Shown here: positions 1 to 10,678 of the stretch, in pieces
Numbering within the stretch: the stretch's first letter is position 1
Layout: every line of letters starts with the position of its first letter
From: Neostapfia colusana
Lineage: Eukaryota > Streptophyta > Magnoliopsida > Poales > Poaceae
Reading direction: 5' to 3'
DNA: 64,000 nt
Assembly: GCA_030760725.1 (NCBI GenBank)
Contig: JASWHV010000011.1
Coordinates: 84,049,765-84,113,764, forward strand
Position numbers and translations under genes: made by a program
The notes under the pieces: generated by a model
The model's database searches: none
What the model saw: only the letters and a program-made list of their open reading frames with translations
Told to the model about the DNA's origin: nothing

Positions 1-485
1 TCTGCGCTCGTCTTCACTGTGATGTGACTGGGCGCAACGCCTCCGGATAGAGGCGTGCTCCGCGTCTTGGGAAGGCGTGGGTCTTGAATGCCTTGTACGG
101 ACAAGGCATGGGGCACCTTTACTCCTGCTGCCTACCACGCCGGACGGGCAGTGCTGCTCTGCTGGCCACGTGGCCAGCCCGGAGCTCACCTCTGAGGAGA
201 GGGGAGGTCTGGCCCTGCTGGACACGTGGAGCCTTTGGAGCTCACCCCCGCGGAGGGGGGAGGACTGGCTCTGCTGGCCATGTGGCGGGCCTGGAGCTCA
301 CCTCTGAGGAGAGGGGAGGTCCGGCCCCGCTGAACACATGGAGGCTTCCGAGCTCACCCCCACGGTGGGGTGAGGTCCGGCTCTGCTGGCCACGTGGCAG
401 GCCCGGAGCTCACCTCTAAGGAGAGGGGAGGTTCGGCCCCGCTGAACACGTGGAGCCTTCGGAGCTCACACCCGCGGAGGGGTCC
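1..485 (-). mobile_element. Partial Tat-family LTR, reverse orientation
   Basis: This stretch is the approximate reverse complement of about 600-890, which lies inside the 5' LTR of element A. It also aligns in the same orientation with the solo LTR around 11430-11900. It contains the GC-rich repeat module (GAGCTC, CACGTGG and CCTCTCC blocks) typical of this LTR family. It enters from the left edge of the window and loses similarity near the CGGAGGGGTCC at about 475-485, so its outer end (TGTCGGTACC in the solo copy) is absent. Bases 486-563 show nothing recognisable. Confidence 0.7.
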
Positions 486-568
486 TGGTGGCGCCTATGC
501 TGGTTTAGTTGGAGTAGTCGTTCCTTTGTCGGGGTTGATGTCCTCATCAGGACCTTGATGGAGTACAC

Positions 569-1453
569 TGTTGGTACCCTCAATACCTGGTAACCCCGCA
601 CACAAGCCAAAAACCGGCTAAGGACCCCCCCCTCCGCAGGGGTGAGCTCCGAAGGCTCCACGTGTCCAGCGGGGCCGAACCTCCCCTCTCCTCAGAGAAG
701 AGCTCTGGGCCCGCCATGTGGCCAGCAGAGCCGCGCTACCTGCCCCGGAGCAGTCGGCAGCGGAAGTAAAGACCCGTGCCTTCCCAAGGTGTGGCATTGA
801 AGATCTGCGTCTTCCCAAGACGCGAAGACGCGGAGCACGCCTTTGCCAGGAGGCGTTGCGCCCAGTCACATCACAGTGAAGACAGGCGCAGAAGGCCAGA
901 AGCCGTGGACCAATAAACACAGCGACAAGACAACCCCTGCTGCCCCTGCCATCATCAACCACTACGCCTAGCTTGTGGCATGGGCAGGGCAGCAGGACGG
1001 AGGCTCAAAAGCTACTGCCAGAGACAGCTACCGGCGTTACTGTGAGATACGGTAGATGGCAGGAAATCACCCCGGGACCACCTATCGGGTCCCGGGGCCC
1101 CCATTGTAAGCCGCCCGAGCCTTGGACTATAAAAGGCTCGGGTAGCCAATGTTGCAAAGGGTTCGGACTCCAGCGAGTTCAGCTCTCTAGCTCTCAGTAG
1201 ACATACGCACTTCATCCCCAAGCTTAGAACCGGGGTTCTAAGCCTCAAGCAATACAACGAGCACCTCTGCTCACCGTGGACGTAGGGTTTTACGCTCCGG
1301 CGGCCTGAACCACGTAAAAATCCCCTGTGTTCATCTCCTTCCTTCATCCATTCCAGTGAGACCCACGCGAGAGGACTAGCCCCTTCGAAAAAGAACCTCC
1401 ACTGGCTGCCCAGAGCAGGCACGGGGGAAGTGTCGACCGCAGACGCTTCGACA
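569..1453 (+). repeat. 5' LTR of element A
   Basis: The LTR begins TGTTGGTACC and ends CTTCGACA, immediately before a TGG-initiated primer site. It matches the reverse complement of the solo LTR at 10870-11967 over most of its length but is shorter (885 against 1098 bp), because that copy carries more of the ~118 bp GC-rich repeats. Its parts are a U3 with GAGCTCC / CACGTGTCC modules (600-740), a TATA box near 1128 and a U5 ending at 1453. Confidence 0.8.
1113..1141 (+). promoter_or_regulatory. TATA box inside a short inverted repeat, element A LTR
   Basis: TATAAAAGG (1128-1136) sits in the loop and 3' arm of an inverted repeat whose arms read CCCGAGCCTT and AAGGCTCGGG. The solo LTR has the same arrangement at about 11175-11205 on the opposite strand. 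This is the likely Pol II core promoter of the LTR. Confidence 0.65.
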
Positions 1454-1455
1454 TT

Positions 1456-1473
1456 TGGCGTGCCAGGTAGGGG
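1456..1473 (+). promoter_or_regulatory. Primer binding site of element A
   Basis: TGGCGTGCCAGGTAGGGG follows the LTR end after two bases. A TGG start pairs with the CCA end of a tRNA. The primer is not initiator tRNA-Met, unlike the other gypsy elements in this window; I do not assign the isoacceptor. Confidence 0.6.
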
Positions 1474-1509
1474 ACTTTTCCCTCCTGCATCGAGTCTTCA
1501 CTGACGAAG

Positions 1510-3112
1510 ATGACCAAGCTTCCGTCTGCGGCGAGCTCTCCTCACCCTCGTTCCCGGCGAACGATGACAGGCTTACGTCTTGACGCACTCAGGGAGGAGT
1601 GTGTCGGCACAAGCTGGAAGCCCGTGACCGACTCCAACAACACGGACTCCAGCAAGCCCAAGATCTGCTGCAGCGCCGAGTGTCACCCATGGGGGTACAT
1701 TAGCTGCAGCATGAGCGCTACTACACAATCCACCTGCTGGGGACGCTCCCCAGGGGGCTACCCAGCAGTGGATTTGCGACGTCGACCGTCTCGTCGTCGC
1801 CGCCGCCAACCCTCCGCTCCGGCGGGGACGACGCCCCAGTCACCCGGATGTGTCGCTGTCACGCACACCAATGGTTGACGGGCAGACGGCAGACTCTCGC
1901 TCTACCAGGCTCCCAATGGCGGACCTGAGGACAGAGCTGGAGCGACATCACCTGGGCGAAGATACCAGCATGACCATCGAGCGGCGACGAGAAAGCGTCG
2001 CAACCACGAGGCCGACGACAGCATGTCGACCGCCTCGACTCTCCCTGGGCCGCAGACGTTTGTCACGTGACCTCTGCCCCAGGCATACACCATGCAGCAT
2101 ATGCAGCAGCCATATGTCTTGCAGACGGTGCCCCCGGTCTATGGTGCACCTTTGCCCATACAGGGGTACAACGTGCCAACAGCGGACCAAGCGTTCGCGG
2201 CACCAGGAACTGCAGCAGCAGGAGCGGGGTGTGTGGCCCTGGCGCCCCACCTTCGCTTCGCAAGGTGGCCGCGCAAGTTCCGGCCACACCTGCCGGAGAA
2301 GTACGACGGCAGCGTCAACCTGGCGGAGTTTCTGCAAATCTACTCCACCGCCATTCTTGCTGCAGGAGGGGATGAGGCCGTCATGGCCAACTACTTCCCC
2401 GTCGCCTTGACCGACCCGGCCTGGTCTTGGCTCATGAAGCTCCCCCAGGGTTCCATAACTTCCTGGGCAGAGCTCTGCCGACAGTTCACTGCGAACTTCG
2501 GCAGCTCCTACACCCGTCCCGGCACAGAGTTTGACCTCTACGCCATCCGACAACAACCTGGAGAGTCGCTGCGGCTCCTTCATCCTGCGGTTCTCCCAAG
2601 TACGGAACACCATCCCCCACATCCAAAATGTATCTGTGGTGGTGGCATTCCGACAGGGTGTTAGAGATGAGAAGATGCTCGAGAAGTTGGCCACCAGGGA
2701 GGTGTGCGACGTCTCAGAGCTCTTCAGCCTGGCGGACAAGTGCGCCAGAGCAGCAGAAGGGCGCAGTTGGCATTCACAGCCAGCCTCCGAAGCAGGAGGA
2801 CAACCCGGTGCTAGCGCTGCTTCCCATGGGAGCAGCAAGAAGATCAAGAATAAGGGCGGTGGCAAGATCAAGCCGCCAGCCGGAGCTCCCGTTGCTGCAA
2901 CTGCAGCACCCAGCGGAGCTCGGGGCCGCACCCCGACAAGAGGCCATGACAGTCACCCGGCCGCGGTGACCGAAGTGAGCCATGCCCCGTGCACAACACC
3001 AGGAGCCACACTGCTGCTGTATGCCAAGACAAGATACCTGGAGGTCCATAAGCTGCTGTATGCAGTGCTCGTGGCATCCAGGAAGCTCCGACACTACTTC
3101 CAAGCCCACTGA
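1510..3112 (+). pseudogene. gag: Degenerate gag of element A
   Basis: Gag would form the capsid of the retrotransposon particle. The core domain is readable at about 2270-2570 (from FRPHLPEKYDG through WAELCRQFTANF) and continues in another frame from about 2560 (RFSQVRNTIPH, then LADKCARAAEG), so there is a frameshift near 2560. A lysine/glycine-rich tail follows. An upstream arginine-rich stretch (about 1510-1850) is in another frame again. Near 3000 the Gag tail joins, in the same frame, a sequence normally found after RT (ending KLRHYFQAH). The stop at 3110-3112 is a TGA where related elements have an arginine codon. No intact start-to-stop gag remains. Confidence 0.75.
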
Positions 3113-3956
3113 ATCTCGGTGGTCACCTCCTACACGCTGAAGACAATCCTTCACAGCCCCAGCGCGACCGGCAATGTCACCAAGTGGGCAGCAGAACTAG
3201 CAGAGTTCGAGCTGGACTTCCTTCCTCGTCACGCAGTCAAGAGCCAAGCACTGGCTGACTTCGTGGCTGAGTGGACGCCATCGGCAACCAACCCAGGGAG
3301 CCTCGAAGACGGTGAACCAGAGCCCCGAGTCCCAGTCTTCACCGAGCCCCACTGGACGCTCTTCTTCGACAGCTCCTCGTGAAAGCAGGGGGCCGGAGCC
3401 GGTGTACTGCTTCTCATGCCATCGGGGGAGCAGCTCCGGTATGTGGTGCATCTCAATTTCAAGGCAACCAACAACATGGCCGAGTATGAAGCTCTCATCT
3501 TCGGCCTGAAGACGGCGCTGTCCCTCGGCGTCCGCCAGTTGCTGGTCAAGGGCGACTCCCAGCTCATCATCAAGAAAGTCAAGAGTGAATGCTCCTGCAA
3601 TGACCCGCAACTGGCTGCATACCTCCTCCACGTCCAGATGCTGGAGAAGGACTTCGTTGCCTTGGACCTGCACGATGTACCGCGCGCCGACAACGCCGTG
3701 GCCGACAACCTCTCAACGAAGGCCTCCACCGGAGCCCCTGTGCTCGAAGGAGCCTTCGAGAGGACGTTGCCCCGGCCCACAGCCCGGCCTGCCGAGCCGG
3801 GCGAAGGGGGCAAGACCAGCACCTCGAAGCTGACGGTCCCGGCGGCCTTGCAACCATGATGCCTGCCAAGGATCGTAAGCGTCACTGGGAACTCCGTGCT
3901 ACCCAGCGCTCAAGATCCAGAAGCTCAAGTCAGACCCGATGCATGGATCACGGAGA
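3010..3956 (+). pseudogene. pol: pol remnant of element A: RNase H regions only
   Basis: One frame runs from about 3010 to the CRM insertion, broken by TGA codons at 3110-3112, 3380-3382 and 3857-3859. It contains the connection region after RT (SPSATGNVTKWAAELAEF, ALADFVAEW) and then a second, archaeal-type RNase H (NNMAEYEALIFGLK, LLVKGDSQLII, ADNAVADNLS). That second domain between RT and integrase marks the Tat lineage. Protease and RT are entirely missing. The frame continues after the CRM element at 12754 as the integrase. Confidence 0.75.
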
Positions 3957-3961
3957 TCCGG

Positions 3962-4928
3962 TGATATGCACGCGCCTAGACAGCACGTGTAACAAGTTGT
4001 TATGGCCCGATCTTCTCGTAGGATCTGCGAACTTGATAAATTGTCGTTGCGCGACCAGGTGAAGAGGCAGCGCACCGCGAGGCTGTCCATGCGACGAACT
4101 ACCGAGACAATCACCCTTCCACGTATCGACAAAACAGCCCACGCAATCACGCCCTATAGACGTAAAGGCACAAACTGGGTGAACCGCAGTTCGGCGTTCT
4201 ACAACTCCCTCAGGAATCGAAAGAACAAATATTGCAAGCCTCTCAAGACTCACGCATAAACAAAACTCCACGAGTTTGTGTATTCTGAATTCAATAAAAA
4301 TAAGATCTCCCCTTTTTTATTGTCTAGTACAAGATATATATAGAGATAGGGGCGTTCAGCTTTGAGTAAATGGCTGCATGCGCATGCTCTAGTGGATTTC
4401 GTGGCTGGTTCGCGCGTCTTTTCAGTTTCTGGCAGCAGTTACTAAAATGAGCATAACTCCTTATTAGGACATCCAAATAATGAACCGTTTGATGGGCTGT
4501 AAAATAGACTTGTAGACGCTTCCATCCACTTATAGAACACCATCTAACTCCTTGTATCCTGTCCGCAGTGATGCATGGAATTCGTACAATGTGTCAGTCA
4601 TCTAGCTTCTGGTTGCATTCCCATGCTAAGGTGATGAACCACCATTTTATTCATGCACACCATAGGCTTCTTGGTTCAGATGTCCAGAGGTTTGAATCCA
4701 TCTTGATCCCATGCTGGTTCATACACTTCATCATTCCTAAGGACATTGTAACAAGAACTCAAAAGCATAGGCTCATTCAACATAGACTGATTATTAAACA
4801 TAAGGTTAGCGTTCACGTGAGAATGAATTTCCTTCTGCAATTGTTTAGCTCTACTCCTTGTAATTGGACCAGCTATATCAAGTGGATTTTCATTTGAAGA
4901 TGAGTGAATGCTAGGCATGACCTCATTA
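3962..4928 (-). repeat. 3' LTR of the CRM-like element
   Basis: This 967 bp direct repeat matches 10679-12748 apart from the solo LTR inserted there. It contains the last ~84 codons of the integrase frame (down to 4676). A TATA-like block lies at 4333-4345 on the minus strand (CTCTATATATATC). Confidence 0.85.
4333..4345 (-). promoter_or_regulatory. TATA box of CRM-like LTR
   Basis: CTCTATATATATC on the minus strand is conserved at 12153-12165 in the other LTR copy. It is the probable core promoter; the functional copy for a full-length transcript would be the right-hand one. Confidence 0.5.
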
Positions 4929-7900
4929 GCCTCCCCCTCTTGAGAAGGAGTCATCCTCGACTCAAGCTCACCAACAAATGGAAGCAAGTCTTTGACATTG
5001 AATGTTGTACTCACATTGGAATATTCAGGTGGCAGCTCGATTTTGTAAGCATTATCATTTATCTTTTGGAGAACCTTGAACGGAACATCACCCCGAGTAG
5101 ATAACTTACTCTTACGCTGTTGGGGAAAGCGATCCTTTCGTAGATGCAACCATACAAGATCTCCTAGCTGAAATGTAACCTTCTTCTTACCTTTGTTTGC
5201 TTGCTTTGCATATTGTGCTGATTTCTTCTCAATATTCTTTCTTGTCTCCGCATGTAACCGCTTGATAAAGTCTGATCTTTTGTGGCATCCAAGTTAACTT
5301 GTTCCTGTAATGATAAAGGCAAAAGATCGATGGGAGTATGCAGTTTAAACCCATAAACTATTTCAAATGGACAAGAGTTTGTTGTGGAATGGACTGCCCT
5401 GTTATAAGCAAATTCAACATGTGGAAGCGTCTTCCCAGATCTTCAAATTCTTTTTCAACACAGCACGCAACATGGTTGACAAGGTACGGTTGACAACTTC
5501 AGTTTGGCCATCCGTTTGTGGATGACAAGTGGTTGAAAATAACAACTTTGTGCCAAGCTTAGCCCACAATGTCTTCTAAAAGTAGCTGAGAAATTTAGTA
5601 TCCCGGTCTGAAACAATAGTCTTTGGAACTCCATGTAAACGAACAATCTCCCTCAAAAACAAATCAGCAACGTGTGAAGCATCATCGCTCTTATGACAGG
5701 GGATAAAATGTGCCATTTTAGGAAAGCGATCTACAATAACAAAAATAGAATCCCTCCCCCTCTGAGACCGAGGTAACCCCAGAACAAAGTCCATAGATAT
5801 ATCTTCCCAAGGTACATGTGGAATAGGTAATGGAGTATATAAACCATGGGTATTGAGGCGGGACTTAGCTTTCAAGCAAACGATGCAGCACCCAACGTGC
5901 CGCTGGACATCACGTCGCATATGTGGCCAAAAGAAATGATCAGAGAGCATGTCCAATATCTTTTTGACACCAAAATGACCAGCTATTCCACCTGCATGTG
6001 CTTCCTGCAAAAGAACTTGACGAATCGAGCAAGCTGGAATGCATATTTTGTTAGTCCGAAACAAGAAGCCATCATGCGTATAATATTTATCCCAATGTTT
6101 TCCATCAATGCAACGAGAGAAAGGTTCTTTAAAATCAGAATCACCAGCATAAAGTGTTTTAATGGATTCCAAACCAAGCACTTTTGTATCTAGTTGTGTA
6201 ATCAACGCACATCTTCTAGACAAGGCATCGGAAACAATGCTATCTTTACCACGCTTATGTTTGACAACATAGGGAAACATTTCAATGAACTCAATCCATT
6301 TAGCATGTCGGCGGTTTAGCTTGCTTTGACTTTTAAGATATTTCAAAGCTTCATGATCAGAATGAATTATAAATTCTTTAGGTAACAAGTAATGTTGCCA
6401 AACTTCCAAAACGCGAACTAACACATAAAGCTCCTTGTCATGAACTGAGTAATTCATATGTGGACCATTTAGCTTTTCAGAAAAGTAGGCAACAGGTTTA
6501 CCTTCTTGCAGCAGTACACCTTCTATGCCAATACCACTTGCATCACATTCGATCTCAAATGTCTTACCAAAATCAGGAAGTTGCAGCAGCGGTGCTTCAC
6601 AAAGCTTTGTTTTCAGCGTTTGAAATGCTTGGTCTTTGTCATGTCCCCATTTGAATAGAACATCCTACTTTGTGAGATTATTAAGTGGTGCAGCGAGAGT
6701 GCTGAAATCTTTGACAAAACGCCTATAGAAACTTGCAAGACCATGAAAGCTTCGAACTTGGCTCACATTTACCGGTGTAGGCCAATCCTTTATTGCTTTA
6801 ACCTTCTCTTCATCAACGTGAATACCATTTGCGAAAACAACAAAGCCAAGGAAAACAACACGGTCTGTGCAAAAGGTGCACTTAGCAATGTTGCCATACA
6901 ATTTCTCTCCCCTCAAAACAGCAAGTACTTGACGGATATGATCAAGATGTTGATCAAATGATTTGCTATAGATCAGAATATCATCAAAATAAACAACTAC
7001 AAACTTGTCAATGAAAGCTCATAAAACATGATTCATTAAGCGCATAAAAGTTGAAGGAGCATTTGTCAAGCCAAATGACATCACAAGCCATTCATAGAGA
7101 CCAAATTTAGTTTTAAACGTTGTTTTCCATTCATCACCAAGTTTCATGCGGATTTGATGATAACCACTATGCAAATCTATCTTGGTGAAAATGATTGAAC
7201 CACTCAATTCATCTAACATGTCATCAAGTCATGGAATGGGATGGTGATATCGAACAGTTATAGCATTGATAGTACGACAATCAACACACATGCGCCAAGA
7301 ACCATCTTTTTTTGGGACTAAAAGAACAGAAACTGCACATGGTGATAAGGATTCACGAACATACCCTTTGTCCAAAAGCTCTTTTACCTGTCGCTGAATT
7401 TCCTTTGTTTCTTCAGGATCGGTGCGGTAGGTTGGACGATTTGGAAGCGAAGCACCTGGTACCAAATCAATTTGATGCTCAATTCCACGGAGTGGAGGAA
7501 GTCCAGTTGGTATCTCATCGGGAAAAACATCTTCGAAGTCCTGTAAGAGATCAAGAACAACACTAGGCAGCGATAAAGGTAAATCGTGAGTTGAAAGTAG
7601 GACCTCCTTGTGCAAGAGCACAAAGAATGGGGCTGTGGTGTCTCTCACTTCTCTCAAATCACTCTTGCTCACAAAGAGACACTCACTGTGGCGTGGCTGT
7701 TTAGGATTGGCATGAGGCTTTATGTGGCTGGATGGGTTAGAACTCTCTCCCTTACTTGGGTTGAGGGTCTCGCTCAATTTTCTTTTGTCTGATTCCTCTC
7801 TTTTCTTGCGAGCCATATCTGAAGTATGTATCTCCTCTGGAGATAATGGAACAAGAACCACCTTCTTGTCATTGTGAATGAAAGTGTATTTGTTAGACCG

Positions 7901-8569
7901 TCCAAAATGCACCGAGTCCACATCAAATTGCCAGGGCCGACCAAGCAGCAAATGGCATGCTTGCATGGGGACAATATCACAATCCACCACTCCATGATAA
8001 CCACCAATGGAAAATGACAAACGAATCATGGTTGAAACCTTAACTGTCCTGGAATTATTCAGCCATTGCATATGGTACAGATGTGGATGGCGACGTAGCT
8101 GCAAACCAAGCTTCTCAACTAGAAAAGCACTAACAATATTATTGCAGCTCCCACCATCTATGATGAAACGGCACACTTGGCATTGCACTTTGCATCGGGA
8201 CTGAAATAAATTATGGCGTTGTCCTTGTTCAGCTGCAACAAACTGAGTGGAAAGAACTCTTCTAACCACCAAAGAAGGAGATGGTGTATTCATTGTAGAA
8301 GGCTCGAAAGCAAGAAAATCAGCAAGCAACTCATCAAAATCAGCACTAGTAATATCATCAGAAGATGGAGAAATAACATCTTGTAACATGTCATTGGGAA
8401 CAAAAGTTGGAATAGGTTGAATCACTAAACATTTCAGACCTAGCTCAAATGTACCATCCTCTGCTGAATACTCACAAGTGTCAAGATTAAAATCTGCAAA
8501 TACATTGGTAAACTCGTCCTCCTCTTCACTTTGTGAATCATAAGAACCATCTGCAAGGGAAATAATAGT
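4676..8569 (-). pseudogene. pol: pol of the CRM-like element (protease, RT, RNase H, integrase), broken
   Basis: Reading 8569 down to 4676: a protease region (IIDGGSCNNIVSAF, near 8150); RT (VPKKDGSWRMCVDCRTINA near 7290, then the finger/palm region to about 6960); RNase H (NYSVHDKELYVLVRVLEVW, HSDHEALKYL near 6450-6340); integrase with zinc-binding region (FFWPHMRRDVQRHV) and catalytic core (DISMDFVLGLPRS, VSDRDTKF near 5600); then a C-terminal region (4676-5149) that crosses the LTR boundary at 4928. Stops interrupt it at 7229-7231 (TGA), 7019-7021 (TGA), 6665-6667 (TAG) and near 5576, with further shifts around 5200-5560. The inverted RT copy at 9654-10572 has CGA at the first two positions, so those two stops are CpG-to-TpG changes. 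It cannot produce a full polyprotein. Confidence 0.85.
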
Positions 8570-9653
8570 ACGACGATTGGGACATTCAGCTTGTTTATGC
8601 CCATGACCACCACACTTCAAACACTAAATCTTGCTTGTCTTGCGTTGGGTGGCTGTAGTAGAAGAAGTGGGCTGATTTGAACTCACAGCTTTACCTTTCG
8701 CATCCAATTGTTTGGAAGAAGGTGGAATGAATCTATTTGTTCCACGCGATGAGGATTTGGGCGTTGCAGCTCCTTTCTGTTGGAATTGAGGAGTGACATC
8801 CCCTTGCTGTTGGGAATGACGCCATGAAGCATTGTATTAGTAAGACGTAACAACTTGCCGTTCAGCCCTCTTTGCAAAATGAACCAACTCAGTGAGACAA
8901 GTGTAATTTGCCATATCCACTTTATCAGCAATGGATTTATTGAGGCCAACCATAAACCGGGCCATTGTGGATTCCTCATCTTCAGTTATCCCTGTACGAA
9001 GTAAACACATTTCCAATTCTTGAAAATATTCATCAACAGTACGAGTACCTTGCACAAGACGTTTCAGCTTCAAATGTAGGTCACGAGAATAATATGTAGG
9101 AACAAAACGACGTCGCATTTTCCTATTCATGTCTTCCCAAGTTATACGAACATGCCCAACTCTTTGATATTCAGTACGGAGCTGATTCCACCAAGTTATG
9201 GCATAGCCTTTAAACTCAATGGCTGCAAGCTTTGCCTTCTTTTCAGCAGGGTATTCATACAAATCAAATAGTTGCTCCACTTTGGTTTCCCATTTAAAGT
9301 AATCATCAGCATTCTCCTTGCCGCTGAATGGAGGAATGGACACTTTAACCTTGCCCAAACCATCATCATTATGACGTCGTTCATGATGACGTCGACGGTG
9401 ATCACCATAACGACCACGGGCTCCAAAACGGCAAAAGTTGTCACCACCATGATCATCATATGCACCACGGCGACCATAAGGATCACCTCCATGTTCAGCA
9501 CTATAATTTGAAAATGTTTCAGCATCAAAATCAGGAGGATGCCCAACAGGAACACGTCGTGCACGACCAAAACCAGCAGCAAATCCTCAGCCACGGCCAC
9601 CTGCAAAGTTATCAAAACCAGTAGCGAATTCACTTAGGATAGCTTTCACTTAG
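8570..9653 (-). pseudogene. gag: gag of the CRM-like element, broken
   Basis: The Gag core lies at 8837-9358 (VSIPPFSGKENADDYFKW, then ITWWNQLR, RRRFVPTYYSRDL). A Gly/Arg/Asp/His-rich N-terminal region runs up to 9653. A zinc knuckle of CX2CX4HX4C form (CLKCGGHGHKQAEC) is encoded at about 8583-8624. A TAG at 8624-8626 stops translation just before the knuckle, and a frame change lies between 8690 and 8840. The natural start codon and leader are missing: at 9653 the sequence switches to the inverted RT copy. Confidence 0.8.
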
Positions 9654-10572
9654 GACACCACAGCCCCATTCTGTGCTCTTGCACAAGGAGGTCCTACTTT
9701 CAACTCATGATTTACCTTCATCGCTGCCTAGTGTTGTTCTTGATCTCTTACAGGACTTCGAAGATGTTTTTCCCGATGAGATACCAGCTGGACTTCCTCC
9801 ACTCCGTGGAATTGAGCATCAAATTGATTTGGTACCAGGTGCTTCGCTTCCAAATCGTCCAACCTACCGCACCAAACCTGAAGAAACAAAGAAAATTCAG
9901 CGACAGGTAAAAGAGCTTTTGGACAAAGGGTATGTTCGTGAATCCTTATCACCATGTGCAGTTCCCGTTCTTTTAGTCCCAAAAAAAGATGGCTCTTGGC
10001 GCATGTGTGTTGATTGTCGTACTATCAATGCTATAACTGTTCGATATTGCCAACCCATTCCACGACTTGATGACATGTTAGATGAATTGAGTGGTTCTAT
10101 CATTTTCACCAAGATAGATTTGCGTAGTCGTTATCATCAAATCCGCATGAAACTTGGTGATGAATGGAAAACTATTTAAAACTAAATTTGGTCTCTATGA
10201 ATGACTTGTGATGCCATTTGGCTTGACAAATGCTCCTTCAACTTTTATGCGCTTAATGAATCATGTCTTACGAGCTTTCATTGGCAAGTTTGTAGTTGTT
10301 TATTTTGATGATATTCTGATCTATAGCAAATCATTTGATGAACATCTTGATCATATCCGTCAAGTACTTGCTGTTTTGAGGGGAGAGAAATTGTATGGAA
10401 ACATTGCTAAGTGCACCTTTTACACAGACCGTGTCGTTTTCCTTGGCTTTGTTGTTTCCGCAAATGGTATTCAGGTTGATGAAGAGAAGGTTAAAACAAT
10501 AAAGGATTGGCCTACACTGGTAAATGTGAGCCAAGTTCGAAGCTTTCATGGTCTTGCAAGTTTCTATAGGCG
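9654..10572 (+). pseudogene. Inverted extra copy of the CRM-like element's RT
   Basis: This 919 bp block is the inverted counterpart of 6720-7642, with sharp edges at both ends (GACACCACAGCCCC on the left, TTCTATAGGCG on the right). Translated on the plus strand it gives the protease-RT linker and RT (VLDLLQDFEDVFPDEIP, SWRMCVDCRTINAI, VVYFDDILIYSK with the YFDD-type catalytic box). A small deletion near 10175 shifts the frame. It lies between the primer-site region and gag of the same element, so it is not a separate insertion with its own LTRs or TSD. With the original copy it forms an inverted repeat with a spacer of about 2 kb. Confidence 0.85.
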
Positions 10573-10613
10573 CGTGTATATCATATGCCACAACAAAGTT
10601 GTCCGGGTAATAT
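10573..10613. other. Short unassigned junction sequence
   Basis: Forty-one bases between the end of the inverted RT copy and the tRNA-derived sequence. I recognise nothing in it; it may be a remnant of the 5' leader or filler copied at a template switch. Confidence 0.4.
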
Positions 10614-10676
10614 GCAGCGGAAGCATGTGGGCCCATAACCCACAGGTCCCAGGATCGAAACCTGGCTTTGATACCA
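10614..10676 (+). other. Initiator tRNA-Met-derived sequence including CCA, with primer binding site
   Basis: From GCAGCGGAAGC to GATACCA this matches plant initiator tRNA-Met from the D arm to the 3' CCA, as I know that tRNA: anticodon arm GGGCCCATAACCC with CAT, then AGGTCCCAGGATCGAAACCTGG with the initiator-type ATCGAAAC T loop, then an acceptor 3' strand with one C-to-T change. One base is missing and one changed after GGAAGC. The last 12 bases (10665-10676) are the normal primer site read on the minus strand. CCA is added after transcription in eukaryotes, so its presence and the abutting LTR (two-base spacer) point to reverse-transcribed primer tRNA, not a tRNA gene. The first ~11-12 tRNA bases are absent. 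Confidence 0.8.
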
Positions 10677-10678
10677 GA

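Noticed and set aside
10614..10676. A functional tRNA-Met gene
   Set aside because: It lacks the first ~11-12 bases, includes an encoded CCA, has a deletion after the D arm and abuts an LTR at primer-site spacing.
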